Assembly (NCBI GenBank): GCA_038501785.1 | Contig: JBAMJR010000040.1 | Span: 6,564,001 to 6,628,000 of the forward strand | DNA: 64,000 bases | Reading direction: 5' to 3' | Source of the DNA: Myoxocephalus aenaeus | Lineage: Eukaryota > Chordata > Actinopteri > Perciformes > Cottidae | Shown: piece by piece, positions 27,301-35,628 of the stretch | How positions within the stretch are numbered: the stretch's first letter is position 1 | Layout: each line of letters opens with the position of its first letter | Position numbers and translations under genes: made by a program | The notes under the pieces: generated by a model | Seen by the model: the letters and a program-made list of their open reading frames with translations, nothing else | Told to the model about the DNA's origin: nothing | Databases searched by the model: none

Positions 27301-28494
27301 CCAAAATGCAATTTTGTGTGTTTCGTGTTCTTCTCAGCCTTTTTCAGTGCATTGCTGTATATCTTACTGATATGCAGCCACCTGTTGATCAGGGGAATTG
27401 TGTGAAAGCACATGCAGGAATGTCTTTCTCACAGTACAACTGGAGAGTCTAAAACGTCTGTATCGGACTGAATTACCTCAGAATTAATAGTTTATATAGT
27501 GCATATTCTTTCTCATTTTTCTCTCTCTTGCGTCGTTAACTACCAGGTACTTCAGCAGCAGGAGTGCAAACTGCTGTATCCCCGGAAAGAAGGCCAGAAG
27601 CCAGAAAACAAGAGTAAAAACAGATACAAGAATATCCTCCCCTGTGAGTCACGCAGCAACCTGCCATTTCCTGTCTCTCCAACTTCCTGTGGAAAGAATG
27701 ACACAAATATAGCAGAGTGTGAAGATCTTTGCTTTGATAGCTCGCAGCCTGTCAATTGACATTAGTTTTGAAACAAACAAAAAAACACCAGGTGTGCTCT
27801 CTGAAAACGGTAGTCATTTTGTTGTGCGCCGTTCACAGTTTGACTTTGTGTTTTCAGTCGACACAACTCGGGTGGAACTCAGGGAGGCGGATCCAGATGT
27901 TCCTGGTTCAGACTACATCAACGCCAACTGCATCAGAGTGAGTCTTCTCCGCAGCACGCCAGGCCATTCGTCAACAACTGTAGATTCCCAAAAGATGGCA
28001 GTGATGCACAATGTTCACGTAAAAATAATTGCCAAAGGGCAATAGTACCCAAGTCATACATATATCATACAGTAAAGTAAACAACCTATTTTATAGGTAA
28101 CGTGACTCAATTGTGTCGGTGCCTAATGCAACGTGTCATTGCCCGTATGCGGTACAGAGTATGCACGAAGAGGGGCGCCGCGTGGACGAGGGCAAGGTTT
28201 TCATCGCCACCCAAGGGTGCCTCCAGAATACGGTCGTCGACTTCTGGAAGATGGTGTATCAGGAGAATACGCACGTCATCGTCATGACCACGAAGGAGAT
28301 CGAGCGAGGGCGGGTAAGCAACCGGCTCTGAACTTCTGCTGACATACAAATGCCTGTAGTTCAGCGGAGGGCCTGTAAAAGATAACTAGAAAATTTCGCA
28401 AGAAATTTTGAAAGTGTGGCTACCACTGCCGTAAGACGTCGCAATATATATACATTACCGGTAGTGAGATGTGTTATTGAGGTTATTGAGGTAC

Positions 28495-28549
<55 letters not shown>

Positions 28550-31305
28550 CAACATTAGCTGTGAGGACTTGATGGTGTCAATATGAATGGGACAGCACTT
28601 TGCTGCAACATATCACGTGATTACATAAAACAATATTGTGTACAATTGTGTATTTATTTTCTATTTAATACAATAATCCTCATTTGAGCTTTATGTTAAA
28701 ATACAGTTAATTCATGGGGCTTTATGTTGAAAGGGAAGACAGAAAGACAGACAGGTAGACAGACAGGAGGCGTTACAATGCCTTTGACTGAATATCTCCA
28801 AGTCATATGTGTGTGCAGATTTTCTACCAAACCATCTGTTAAACCCCAGATTTAGAGGCAAAAACATGCTCACATCTCTAATAGAGTACATTCACCAGAG
28901 AGGAAACGAGCAGCCGATCGCAATGGTATGCTTGATTATTTTTCTGGACTTAATAATGTGAACGTGAGCGTCAGTGGAGCTGTTAGTCCTGATTCAAAGT
29001 GACATACACACGCGCGCGCACACACGCAAACGTGCACGCACATAGACACACAGTCAGTTAACTTTGTCTAACACAAAGCTAACTTCATGCTAGCAATCAA
29101 ATTCACTTCTCTGTCTCTCCACCATGTTCACGTGACCGTAATTACACATGCGCGCGTGCACACACACACACACACACGCGCGCACTTAGACACACACACA
29201 GTCAGGATGTCAGCTGACCAACTGACAGTTCCTCCTGCGTGTGTGCGCGCGTGTCACTGGTTGCCATGGTGATAGCCATGATTGGCTAACTTGAAACACC
29301 TGTGTCATCTCACAGGAGCAGAGGAGAGGAGACTTGACTGCTGATTTAATGACAAAACAACCTTTCAAACTATTGTATTTGACAGACAACCGTGAATCCC
29401 ATCGCGAAAATAACGTCATCATGAGAAGCACGAGACTTCTGAGAACGTTTCCGTCTACTTAAATATTTGTAAGGATTTAGAAATGAGATCGTAACTTCAG
29501 TTTATAAAGTGCTCACGTTTGTGTCATGAGAGAAAATTGTGGTCAGATTTAACATGGCGGTTGATGGAGCAGTTGGCCGGACTTCATGTCGCTTTCAGGC
29601 TTGCTGACAAAAAAGTTAAAAAAAAGTTTGTTGGATTCCACGACGCATGTGTACCACAAGCACAATATTTCCTACGTTTTCATGTATAAATTATGCCTCA
29701 AAAGTAAATATTGTGGAGTGAATGGCAAAATACAAATACAAATACAGGAGTTAGTACAAAGCTCCTCCGTGCTCTAGCGATGACATCACCACTCTAACCT
29801 GCGCCATACACACCCATTGTAAACTCTGAAATGGTTCCCACATTTTCCTAAACTTGAACAATAATTACATGAAAACTGTGCTAGCTATCAAAAAATGCCC
29901 AATTATTATTTATTTTTTTCAGACGTTACGGCGACATCCTAAAATTACATGTTGTGACTCAACAACTGTAGTATTCAGAGAACGTCAACTTTCAGTTGTG
30001 TGTACCAGCGCCATTGTTTGACTGATCACCTCCGCAAATTCCGTAACTGTACGCTGGCTCCGCCCTCGTGGGTAGGGGAGGGGGGAGCTGCACTCATGTG
30101 ATTGGTTGAAAATGAGGGCGACATCTGATTGGCTACGGATAGGTCCATGTAGAAAAATGCATTTGCGAATCCAAAGGACGGCAGGGGAGTCTCATAAAAG
30201 CCACTCGTAAATGTGAAGCTTTTCACAAACAAATGCAGAAATATATTTGTGATTTTATACATTTATATAAATCATTGGAATGTATTTGTAAACCCTTCTG
30301 TGTGCATTTGTAAATCGAATATATTTGTGAATTGTTCTGTGCGCATTTGTGAATCTTTCTGTGCGCATTTGCCATTAAAGAGACTGAAATAACCCCATAC
30401 TCTTCACGCCGAAACCACATTCAAGTCAATGGGACAATTTCTCGCCGTTTTCCGCGCTTTTCGGGAAAACTGCCGGTCGAATCTCTTAAAAAAGTCATTC
30501 CAGGCGATCAGGCCGCACGTTTTGATGTATTTTGACGCATGTTCGGGCAACGCCGCGGGAGGAGATACGGTCCAAAGTTTTGCGGAATAAGAAAAAAAAT
30601 AATAATAATAATAATAATAATAAGCCCGCAGGAGAACAAGAAGTGTGCTTGCTGCAGGGGTCTATGACCCCTTGCAGCTGAAGCCACACTTAATTACTAT
30701 ATACATTATGTTGCACTCGAAAGGTAAGTTAATTAAATGGAAATGTTTCTGTACATTGTTTTCCGAGCAAGTAGCTTTTCTTTTCTCTCCCCAACCCTTT
30801 TATTTATTTATTTTGTGTGGGCTATCTCTTGCATTTACTCTTTAATGGGCTCTCTGTTGCACTTCTTACTGCATTGCCGTTGATTGCTCGTAATGATGGA
30901 ACTCGATGAACTCGAGGAAACACCCCGCTTCAATAACATGAAATCATTACGCTAGTCGAGTGTAGTTAATCTAGAAAGTGCCTAAACGACCAGATTGGTC
31001 ACACAGTGCATTGCAGAGCAGCAGATAACAGGACAGAGAACAAGCGGTGGACAGTGTTGGTGTCTCATGAAGAGCCAAGTGCTGCGTCAGGCGCTTTCCA
31101 GGAAACGAGGGGGACACATAAAGTCCCAGTTGTTTCAAGTCAACGGCAATGTATCAAGAACTGGTTCCACATCCACATTGGTCTCACTGCTTGTCAACCA
31201 TTTTGTTCCTACATTCTCAGTTAAAGGACAGTACTTGATGGCATTAGCTGATTCAGAGAGAGAGCGGGAGAGTGAGGGAGAGGGAGGGAGGGAGAGAGAG
31301 AGAGG

Positions 31306-31338
<33 letters not shown>

Positions 31339-31754
31339 AGGGAGAGAGAGGGAGAGAGAGAGAGAGAGAGGGAGAGAGAGAGAGAAAGAGAGAGAGAGAG
31401 GGAGTGTGGTTGGGGGGTGGGGAGGAAGAAGACGGACAAGGATAGTATGACAGTTAAGCTGATTGGAAAGCTGCTTGAGATGAGCTCTTTTTTTTGATAT
31501 CCTAATACCCACCAACCTCTCTCTGCCCTCTCCATTGTCCTCTCTCTCTCTCTCCCTTCCAATTTAGAACAAATGTGTCCGTTACTGGCCCGACCTCCAC
31601 AGCACGAAGGAGTTCGGGAAGGTGCTGGTGAGGAATGTGGACGAGCGGCCGGCGCAAGACTACATCCTGAGGAAGCTGGAAGTGACCCGTCTGGACCGGG
31701 TAGGGAAAGCTGTGCGCTCAATCAGAGCTGACCCACTGACCTGGGGGTCAGATC

Positions 31755-31789
<35 letters not shown>

Positions 31790-33098
31790 ACAGCACGCGC
31801 TAGTGTTTACTCGAGGATCGACTGCACGTATCTCATGAATAGCAAATAGAGGAAAAGGTAGATGGCCGAAGAGCCACGGTTTTCTTGCACGCCAGGGAAT
31901 AAGATAAAACGTAAAAAAAAATGTTTAGAGTTCTTTTATTCACAAATACAATAAAGAGCAAACTAAGGGTTGTTGTGTGGGCAGTGTCACTATCCAATTA
32001 ATGCTTTATATAAGCTGTTGCTTTGGTCACAGTGGTTGATCAGTTTGAACTTAATTCAAAAGGGAGGATTTGATATTGGTATGTAATATCTGAGATTAAG
32101 CTAGCAATATTGACATATTGGTTCCTCAACATGAGACCACTGTAAGAAATTAGGGACCGAATCCACAATTCTCATTTTGCACAAAAGCATATTCCAGCAT
32201 TCGCGGCTGCTCATTAGCAGCCGGCGTAGTTGCAATGCTGCTACAATGAACGGTCACAGCAACAGAGTCTGCATGTGACCACCAGAGAGTATCCCTCCAT
32301 TACAGCACAGCAAGTCCAAGCCAACACAAAGATGAAATGTAGTAGTGACTGTGATTTTGGGAAGAAAACAAAACAAAAAATATCTTGAATTGGCTAAATC
32401 GAACTACTGAAGCGTCATATTAGCTTTGGCTAAACTTTGTAAACCATGCTTGGAATGATTGTTGTGGGTTTGTTGTGGGTTTAGTCCCCTATTCCTTTCA
32501 GTAAGCCTTTTAATGAGCACTGCAGATCCATTATGGAGAGGATGGAGGAGGAGGGGCACATGGCAGAATACATGTTACATATCCAAAGTCAACATCATTA
32601 AAATCATTAAAACATCTTGTAGAAGGAGCCTCTGAGGTACATCTGGCACTTCCAGTACCTGAGTTGGCCGGACCACGGCGTGCCCAATGAGCCCGGCGGC
32701 GTCCTCTGGTTCCTGGAGGAGGTCAACCGCACGCAGAGTACCATTCCAGACACCGGACCCATCGTCGTCCACTGCAGGTACAACCGGTTCTACAATGTCC
32801 AAGCGTGAAGTTTGGATTAAAGAAACTGGTCACGAGGTTTGGTCAAAAGTTAAATATTGTCGGGGTTTAGATAGAAGTAGAGGTCAGAAGGTTTGGTCGT
32901 AAGTTAATTATTGTCGGGTGAGGTAGGAGTCGAGGAACACGACTCTTCAGCAGATGTAAAGAGATACGAGGCTCACGTTGGACTTCTAGAAGAAGATGAA
33001 AACAGGAGAAGCGATTCAAAAGTTATGGGTTTGAGACCCACCAGAGTCTACCTGGTCCTTTACAGGCAATTACTTAAACCATGTGCAACCGTCTGTGT

Positions 33099-33178
<80 letters not shown>

Positions 33179-35157
33179 ACATGTGTACACAGAGGGATTT
33201 CCCGGTTTGGGTAAACCCCTGTTTGGGTCACTGTTTGCTCTTCTCCTTTTTGTCCTTCAACTCTGTTGAGAGATAGTAAAAAATATCATGGATGTTATAT
33301 GAATGTAGGAAAATTAGGATTTCATGAAATATGGTTTTAATTGGCCACTTGGGTGCGCTATAATTAAGGTTAACACGTTTCTCTACTTACCGGCTTCACG
33401 TCTACGCCAAACTAGCGCCATCAAAAAAAAATACAGTATTACAAACACATTGTTCATTTGCTTTGTTTCCCTTGAATCAGCTGTGTGTTACTTTAAGTAA
33501 CTGTCAGAGAAAGCTCTGTTCTCACAGTTACACGATGACTCCATGTAGATGTCAGCAGGACCACTAACTAATCAGCAGGAACTATTTGAAATGGCACAAT
33601 CTGATTTAGTTATGCTGTAGTCAGGATTTTTGTATTTAAATTTATTTTGCAGCAGACTGGTGACCGATTGTAATAATACACGTTATTTGTATAGCACCTC
33701 TGGTACACTAAATGCAGCCCAAGTGCTTTACAATAAAGAACAACGGACAGGAAATTAACATACATAGGGGATAGAATGCCATAATTAATTTGAAATGAGG
33801 TGGAAAAATAACACACCCTTGATTTAGATATAATTAAGATAAAAATGGAAAACATGGACTGCACAACACAAAATAAAACCCACTGGATAAGGAGAATAAT
33901 ACCAAGATCAGTCAACGCATCAATACAAACTGCAGCAGCATCAAAGGGTCTCCATTCTCTTTTACCTTGTAAGAACAAGGTAAAAGAGTCTTTTTGTGTC
34001 CACTGTCCGTTGATAGGAAGTAAATGTTGCAATAGATTTGTCCATTTGATGTCCTTTCATGTATTTGACTACAAACACGATGACAGATTGACACAACACA
34101 TCTGAGTCATGAACTTCACTGATCCGACGGCGGCTGATAAATTCAAGTTGTCATCGTGGTGGAGAAACAACACTTGAGTGGAGCAGAGTTCTCGAGAGGC
34201 TCTAACAGCATTTTATATGTGACACAACAACAAATTCAAGTTTACTGCTGTCGGCAAGTGAACACGTATATATATTTCATAACCTCAGACCTTCATGTGT
34301 CTCTTCCATTGTCTCGGATGGGAAAGGCATTGATGCTTATGTAACACTCTTCACAACTATCTGGATGAAATCAAATATGCTGTTTTATAAGTAAGTACTT
34401 TGATTTGTCTCCTCGACGCTGACGCTTATCCCCTTGTTGCCCCCGCAGTGCAGGCATCGGCAGGACAGGCACCATTATCGTCATCGACATCCTAATCGAT
34501 GTGATTAACCGCCAAGGTGGGAGACTCAAATATGAAACAGATTTTTAAATCTCTGTGCTGTATCTCTAGCTAATTTCTGGACGTGTGCGTACATGTGCGT
34601 GTTTAGGTCTAGATTGCGACATCGACGTCCCTAAGACCATCCAGAGGGTGAGGCAGCAGAGGTCGGGCATGGTGCAGACGGAGGCCCAGTATAAGTTCAT
34701 CTACATGGCTGTGCAGCAGTACATCGACACCGCTCAGAAGAGACTGGAGGAGGAGCAGGTACTGCATCCACAGAGACATTGAAATACCTGGATTTATCTT
34801 TAAATAGTCTCGTTACTGAGTCTGATTCATGTTTGCAGAGGAATGGGATGAAGGAGAGGGAATATTCCAATATTAAATATCCCCAGATGACCAACTCGAG
34901 GTCCAAGCCCAACATGGCATCGTCGCGCTCCTCTTCTGTGTAAGTGCGGCGCGTTCCACGATGAGGTGGCAACTGACATGCTGATTGAACATGTGATCAC
35001 AGAACATGGAGCAGAAAACTGGATTTGACTTGTTTCATCACTGAATGCTGTGGCCGTGTGTTGTTGTAGGATGACAAACGATGATTCGTCGAGCGTGTAC
35101 GAGAACATCAACTTTAAAAGCCCTCAGACGTCTTTTAGCAGCAACACCAGGAGATAA
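3495..35157 (+). CDS. ptpn11: SHP2 non-receptor tyrosine phosphatase, complete 15-exon gene (ptpn11, probably the teleost b paralogue)
   Basis: Cytoplasmic protein tyrosine phosphatase that binds phosphotyrosine through two SH2 domains and promotes RAS-MAPK signalling. Coding exons: 3495-3508, 15446-15568, 21524-21718, 25660-25852, 25999-26115, 26231-26344, 27547-27643, 27858-27937, 28158-28313, 31568-31699, 32623-32777, 34449-34516, 34607-34758, 34839-34939, 35070-35157. Together they encode 594 aa; human SHP2 has 593. N-SH2 spans about residues 6-102 (Arg32 in SFLARPS; the autoinhibitory loop residues N58, G60, D61, Y62, Y63 and E76 are all present). C-SH2 spans 112-216 (Arg138 in FLVRES). 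The PTP domain spans about 247-521, with WPD Asp424, P-loop HCSAGIGRTG with Cys458 and Arg464, and Q-loop Gln505/Gln509. The tail carries Y541 (YSNI) and Y576 (YENI). The MTSRRWFHPNITG start and the conserved tail separate it from PTPN6/SHP1. The 'b' assignment is inferred from divergence from the human protein. Confidence 0.96.
5203..5395 (+). repeat. 3' tail of a fish retroposon (LINE-like)
   Basis: (TTATC)n and TTATTTACAC runs, a TTGCACTGT-type segment, then GCAATAAACAG followed by tandem TTCTGA units. This layout is the familiar 3' terminus of abundant teleost non-LTR retroposons. No ORF remains. The family name is not certain. Confidence 0.5.
6329..6353 (+). repeat. Poly-C tract
   Basis: 25 consecutive C residues, with a shorter C7 run just downstream at about 6369. 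The minus strand is G-rich and could form a quadruplex; homopolymer length may be an assembly artefact. Confidence 0.9.
6668..6728 (+). repeat. (GT)n microsatellite
   Basis: Uninterrupted GT dinucleotides within intron 1, preceded by degenerate GTGTGC/ATGTGC units. Confidence 0.95.
10812..12020. mobile_element. hAT-like non-autonomous DNA transposon
   Basis: The left end CAGTGTTTCCCC and the right end (reverse complement CAGTGTTTCCCC) form hAT-type terminal repeats 1.2 kb apart. A short direct repeat GTATTC flanks the ends. There is no transposase ORF. Inside is a perfect 31-bp inverted repeat (10846-10876 and 10919-10949) with a G/C-rich loop. It sits in ptpn11 intron 1. Confidence 0.65.
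14988..15020. repeat. Short perfect inverted repeat
   Basis: 13-bp arms GTTCCCATCGCGT / ACGCGATGGGAAC with a 7-base loop, in intron 1 about 430 bases before exon 2. Possibly a remnant of a palindromic MITE. Confidence 0.7.
15446..15568 (+). CDS. ptpn11: ptpn11 coding exon 2 (N-SH2, first half)
   Basis: 123 bases, acceptor cttag and donor gtgagg. It begins with the rest of Arg5 and WFHPNITGIEAE and contains the phosphotyrosine-binding SFLARPS motif (Arg32). Length equals the human exon. Confidence 0.96.
16216..16289 (+). repeat. (TG)n microsatellite
   Basis: 37 TG units. About 60 bases on, a second GT run and a facing CA run (16348-16391) form an imperfect inverted repeat. Confidence 0.95.
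17586..17655 (+). repeat. (CA)n microsatellite
   Basis: About 35 CA units, followed by CAGACA variants. Confidence 0.95.
17804..17884 (+). repeat. (AC)n(TC)n compound microsatellite
   Basis: About 35 AC units running directly into (CT)6. Confidence 0.95.
19811..19860. repeat. Palindromic repeat, 18-bp arms
   Basis: Perfect arms GTGTGTTCACACCAAACG / reverse complement around a 14-base centre containing CGAATATTCG. The GTTCACACC core recurs in the palindrome at 49235-49277. Confidence 0.8.
20701..20775 (+). repeat. (TG)n microsatellite
   Basis: GT array with occasional GC interruptions, in intron 2 about 750 bases before exon 3. Confidence 0.95.
21339..21391 (+). repeat. (TG)n microsatellite
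   Basis: Pure TG array about 130 bases upstream of the exon 3 acceptor. Confidence 0.95.
21524..21718 (+). CDS. ptpn11: ptpn11 coding exon 3 (N-SH2, second half)
   Basis: 195 bases, acceptor ctcag and donor gtgccg. It encodes VTHIKIQNSGDYYDLYGGEK and the linker ending DPTSER. It carries the N-SH2 residues (N58, G60, D61, Y62, Y63, E76) that plug the catalytic cleft in autoinhibited SHP2. Confidence 0.96.
21719..25659 (+). other. ptpn11 intron 3 (3.9 kb)
   Basis: No exon recognised. It contains a probable DNA-transposon remnant at about 22855-23510 and a T17 tract near 25220. Confidence 0.6.
22855..23510. mobile_element. Probable non-autonomous DNA transposon (hAT-like)
   Basis: Imperfect terminal inverted repeats: left GGGTATCGTTTGGTG with CCGATACCGG, right CACCGGTTTTCGGTACC with AAACCCTA. 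The sequence GTCATG flanks both ends as a possible target duplication. No ORF. Class inferred from the end motifs. Confidence 0.4.
25660..25852 (+). CDS. ptpn11: ptpn11 coding exon 4 (C-SH2)
   Basis: 193 bases, acceptor ggccag and donor gtgaga. It encodes WYHGHLSGRDAEKLL, the FLVRES motif with Arg138, and KVTHVMIRYQ. The reading frame enters in phase 2 and leaves in phase 0, as in the human gene. Confidence 0.96.
25999..26115 (+). CDS. ptpn11: ptpn11 coding exon 5 (end of C-SH2)
   Basis: 117 bases if the inner acceptor is used (DGKYDVGGGERFDTL to HLKQ), equal to the human exon. The acceptor is a tandem cccagcag, so the outer AG would start the exon at 25996 and add one Gln. Donor gtatgc. Confidence 0.93.
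26231..26344 (+). CDS. ptpn11: ptpn11 coding exon 6 (C-SH2 to PTP linker)
   Basis: 114 bases, acceptor cgacag and donor gtatgt. It encodes PFNATRINAASIENRVREL and GFWEEFE at the N-terminal edge of the phosphatase domain. Confidence 0.96.
26345..27546 (+). other. ptpn11 intron 6 (1.2 kb)
   Basis: AT-rich with no recognised repeat or exon. Confidence 0.6.
27547..27643 (+). CDS. ptpn11: ptpn11 coding exon 7 (PTP domain start)
   Basis: 97 bases, acceptor taccag and donor gtgagt. It encodes VLQQQECKLLYPRKEGQ and NRYKNILP, the conserved PTP NxYKNILP motif. Confidence 0.96.
27858..27937 (+). CDS. ptpn11: ptpn11 coding exon 8
   Basis: 80 bases, acceptor tttcag and donor gtgagt. It encodes FDTTRVELREADPD and DYINAN, a conserved PTP motif. 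It has the same length and phase as the human exon. Confidence 0.95.
28158..28313 (+). CDS. ptpn11: ptpn11 coding exon 9
   Basis: 156 bases, acceptor gtacag with a weak pyrimidine tract and donor gtaagc. It encodes a divergent linker SMHEEGRRVDEGK, then FIATQGCLQNT and VIVMTTKEIERGR. It is one codon shorter than the human exon, which explains catalytic Cys458 instead of Cys459. Confidence 0.92.
28496..28547. repeat. (AT)n microsatellite
   Basis: About 26 TA units about 180 bases after exon 9. Confidence 0.95.
29934..30400 (+). repeat. Interspersed repeat, third copy of the foldback arm sequence
   Basis: Runs from ACATCCTAAAA to GAAATAACCCCATAC and is closely similar to 57746-58215 (same strand) and to 56380-56900 (opposite strand). 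It includes degenerate tandem CATTTGTGAATC units and GATTGGTTGAAAATGAGGGC. Short ORFs here are not genes. Confidence 0.85.
30402..30690 (+). repeat. Unclassified interspersed repeat
   Basis: Begins with AAGTCAATGGGACAATTTC and ends with an (AAT)n run, AAGCCCGCAGGAGAACAAG, then a hairpin CTGCAGGGGTC-TAT-GACCCCTTGCAG. This arrangement recurs in many fish genomes from memory; the family was not determined. Confidence 0.45.
31255..31410 (+). repeat. (GA)n polypurine tract
   Basis: About 155 bases of almost pure purine (GAGAGA with GGGA variants), ending about 160 bases before the exon 10 acceptor. Such mirror-symmetric purine tracts can form triplex DNA. A short (CT)n run at 31542-31554 faces it. 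Confidence 0.95.
31568..31699 (+). CDS. ptpn11: ptpn11 coding exon 10
   Basis: 132 bases, acceptor tttag and donor gtaggg. It encodes NKCVRYWPD, then VLVRNVDERPAQDYILRKL. It lies about 150 bases downstream of a long (GA)-rich tract. Confidence 0.95.
31756..31784 (+). repeat. (CA)n microsatellite
   Basis: Short array just after exon 10, in intron 10. Confidence 0.9.
32623..32777 (+). CDS. ptpn11: ptpn11 coding exon 11 (WPD loop and catalytic Cys)
   Basis: 155 bases, acceptor ttgtag and donor gtacaa. It encodes YLSWPDHGVPNEPGGVL with the general acid Asp424, and ends inside the P-loop at VHC(S), placing nucleophile Cys458 two bases before the junction-spanning Ser codon. Confidence 0.96.
33101..33174 (+). 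repeat. (AC)n microsatellite
   Basis: 37 AC units in intron 11. Confidence 0.95.
33957..33988. repeat. Short perfect hairpin
   Basis: 14-bp arms CTCTTTTACCTTGT / ACAAGGTAAAAGAG separated by AAGA. Confidence 0.8.
34449..34516 (+). CDS. ptpn11: ptpn11 coding exon 12 (P-loop)
   Basis: 68 bases, acceptor ccgcag and donor gtggga. It completes the signature motif (S)AGIGRTG, with Arg464, and encodes TIIVIDILIDVINRQ. Length equals the human exon. Confidence 0.96.
34607..34758 (+). CDS. ptpn11: ptpn11 coding exon 13 (Q-loop)
   Basis: 152 bases, acceptor tttag and donor gtactg. It encodes LDCDIDVPKTIQ, RSGMVQTEAQYKFIYMAVQQ with the Q-loop glutamines 505 and 509, and EEEQ at the end of the PTP domain. 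Confidence 0.96.
34839..34939 (+). CDS. ptpn11: ptpn11 coding exon 14 (C-tail, first YxN)
   Basis: 101 bases, acceptor ttgcag and donor gtaagt. It encodes RNGMKEREYSNIKYPQ, with Y541 corresponding to human Y542, then a Ser/Arg-rich tail. The proline-rich stretch of mammalian SHP2 is absent. Confidence 0.9.
35070..35157 (+). CDS. ptpn11: ptpn11 coding exon 15 (C-terminus and stop)
   Basis: 88 bases to the TAA stop, acceptor ttgtag. It encodes MTNDDSSSVYENINFKSP and ends NTRR. Y576 in YENI corresponds to human Y580. The exon probably continues as 3'UTR to 35195, where a strong donor gtaagt follows. Confidence 0.9.
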
Positions 35158-35587
35158 ACCTCTGTGGACCTCCGCATCTCTCTGACTGCCTCTCTGTAAG
35201 TACTTTGGGAATTTCATTCCGAATAGTTTGTGCTGTCGCAAAATTACATTCGGCCTCTTTTGTTTAAACAATCGGTATTTAAACAAGCATTTTTTTAAAT
35301 GGCATTATACGTGTTTTATGTGGAAGGAAATGTGTTTCAAGCTTCTGCAATTAGAAAGCCGGTTCAGTGTCTTCCAGTGAGTCCAATTCACTTTTTTTAT
35401 GGTTTAAATTATAGTGCCCAGGAGTGGCTCAGTTCCTCTAAAAGAAAACATGAGCTCCCCTTAAAGCAACAAAAGATTGAATTCAGGCTCAAATTATAAT
35501 CAGCTTTAATTCTCACAAGCCCATTAATTTCTCTCTTTTACTGATTAATAAAGCAGACCCAGCAGTGATGACTGCAGATGACCCTAA

Positions 35588-35628
35588 ACCAAGGCCATGA
35601 CTCAAAGCGAGGGAGTCATGGCCTTGGT
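35588..35628. repeat. Inverted repeat in the putative 3'UTR intron
   Basis: 16-bp perfect arms ACCAAGGCCATGACTC / GAGTCATGGCCTTGGT with a 9-base loop. Confidence 0.8.

Larger units (their letters stand above)
28314..31567 (+). other. ptpn11 intron 9 (3.25 kb)
   Basis: Contains (AT)n at 28496-28547, CA-rich patches near 29010-29200, an arm copy of the foldback repeat (29934-30400), an adjoining unclassified repeat (30402-30690) and a (GA)n tract (31255-31410). No exon recognised. Confidence 0.7.
32778..34448 (+). other. ptpn11 intron 11 (1.7 kb)
   Basis: Contains (AC)n at 33101-33174, a fish-type repeat fragment at about 33676-33735 (TTATTTGTATAGCACCTCT ... AAGTGCTTTACA) and a 14-bp-arm hairpin at 33957-33988. 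No exon. Confidence 0.6.

Noticed and set aside
31135..31721. Ser/Leu-rich minus-strand open frames
   Set aside because: Translation of the (GA)n tract and the antisense of ptpn11 exon 10.
3495..35157. Assignment of the phosphatase gene to ptpn6 (SHP1)
   Set aside because: The MTSRRWFHPNITG start, the N-SH2 and C-SH2 sequences and the YSNI/YENI tail fit SHP2; the Lys-rich SHP1 tail is missing.
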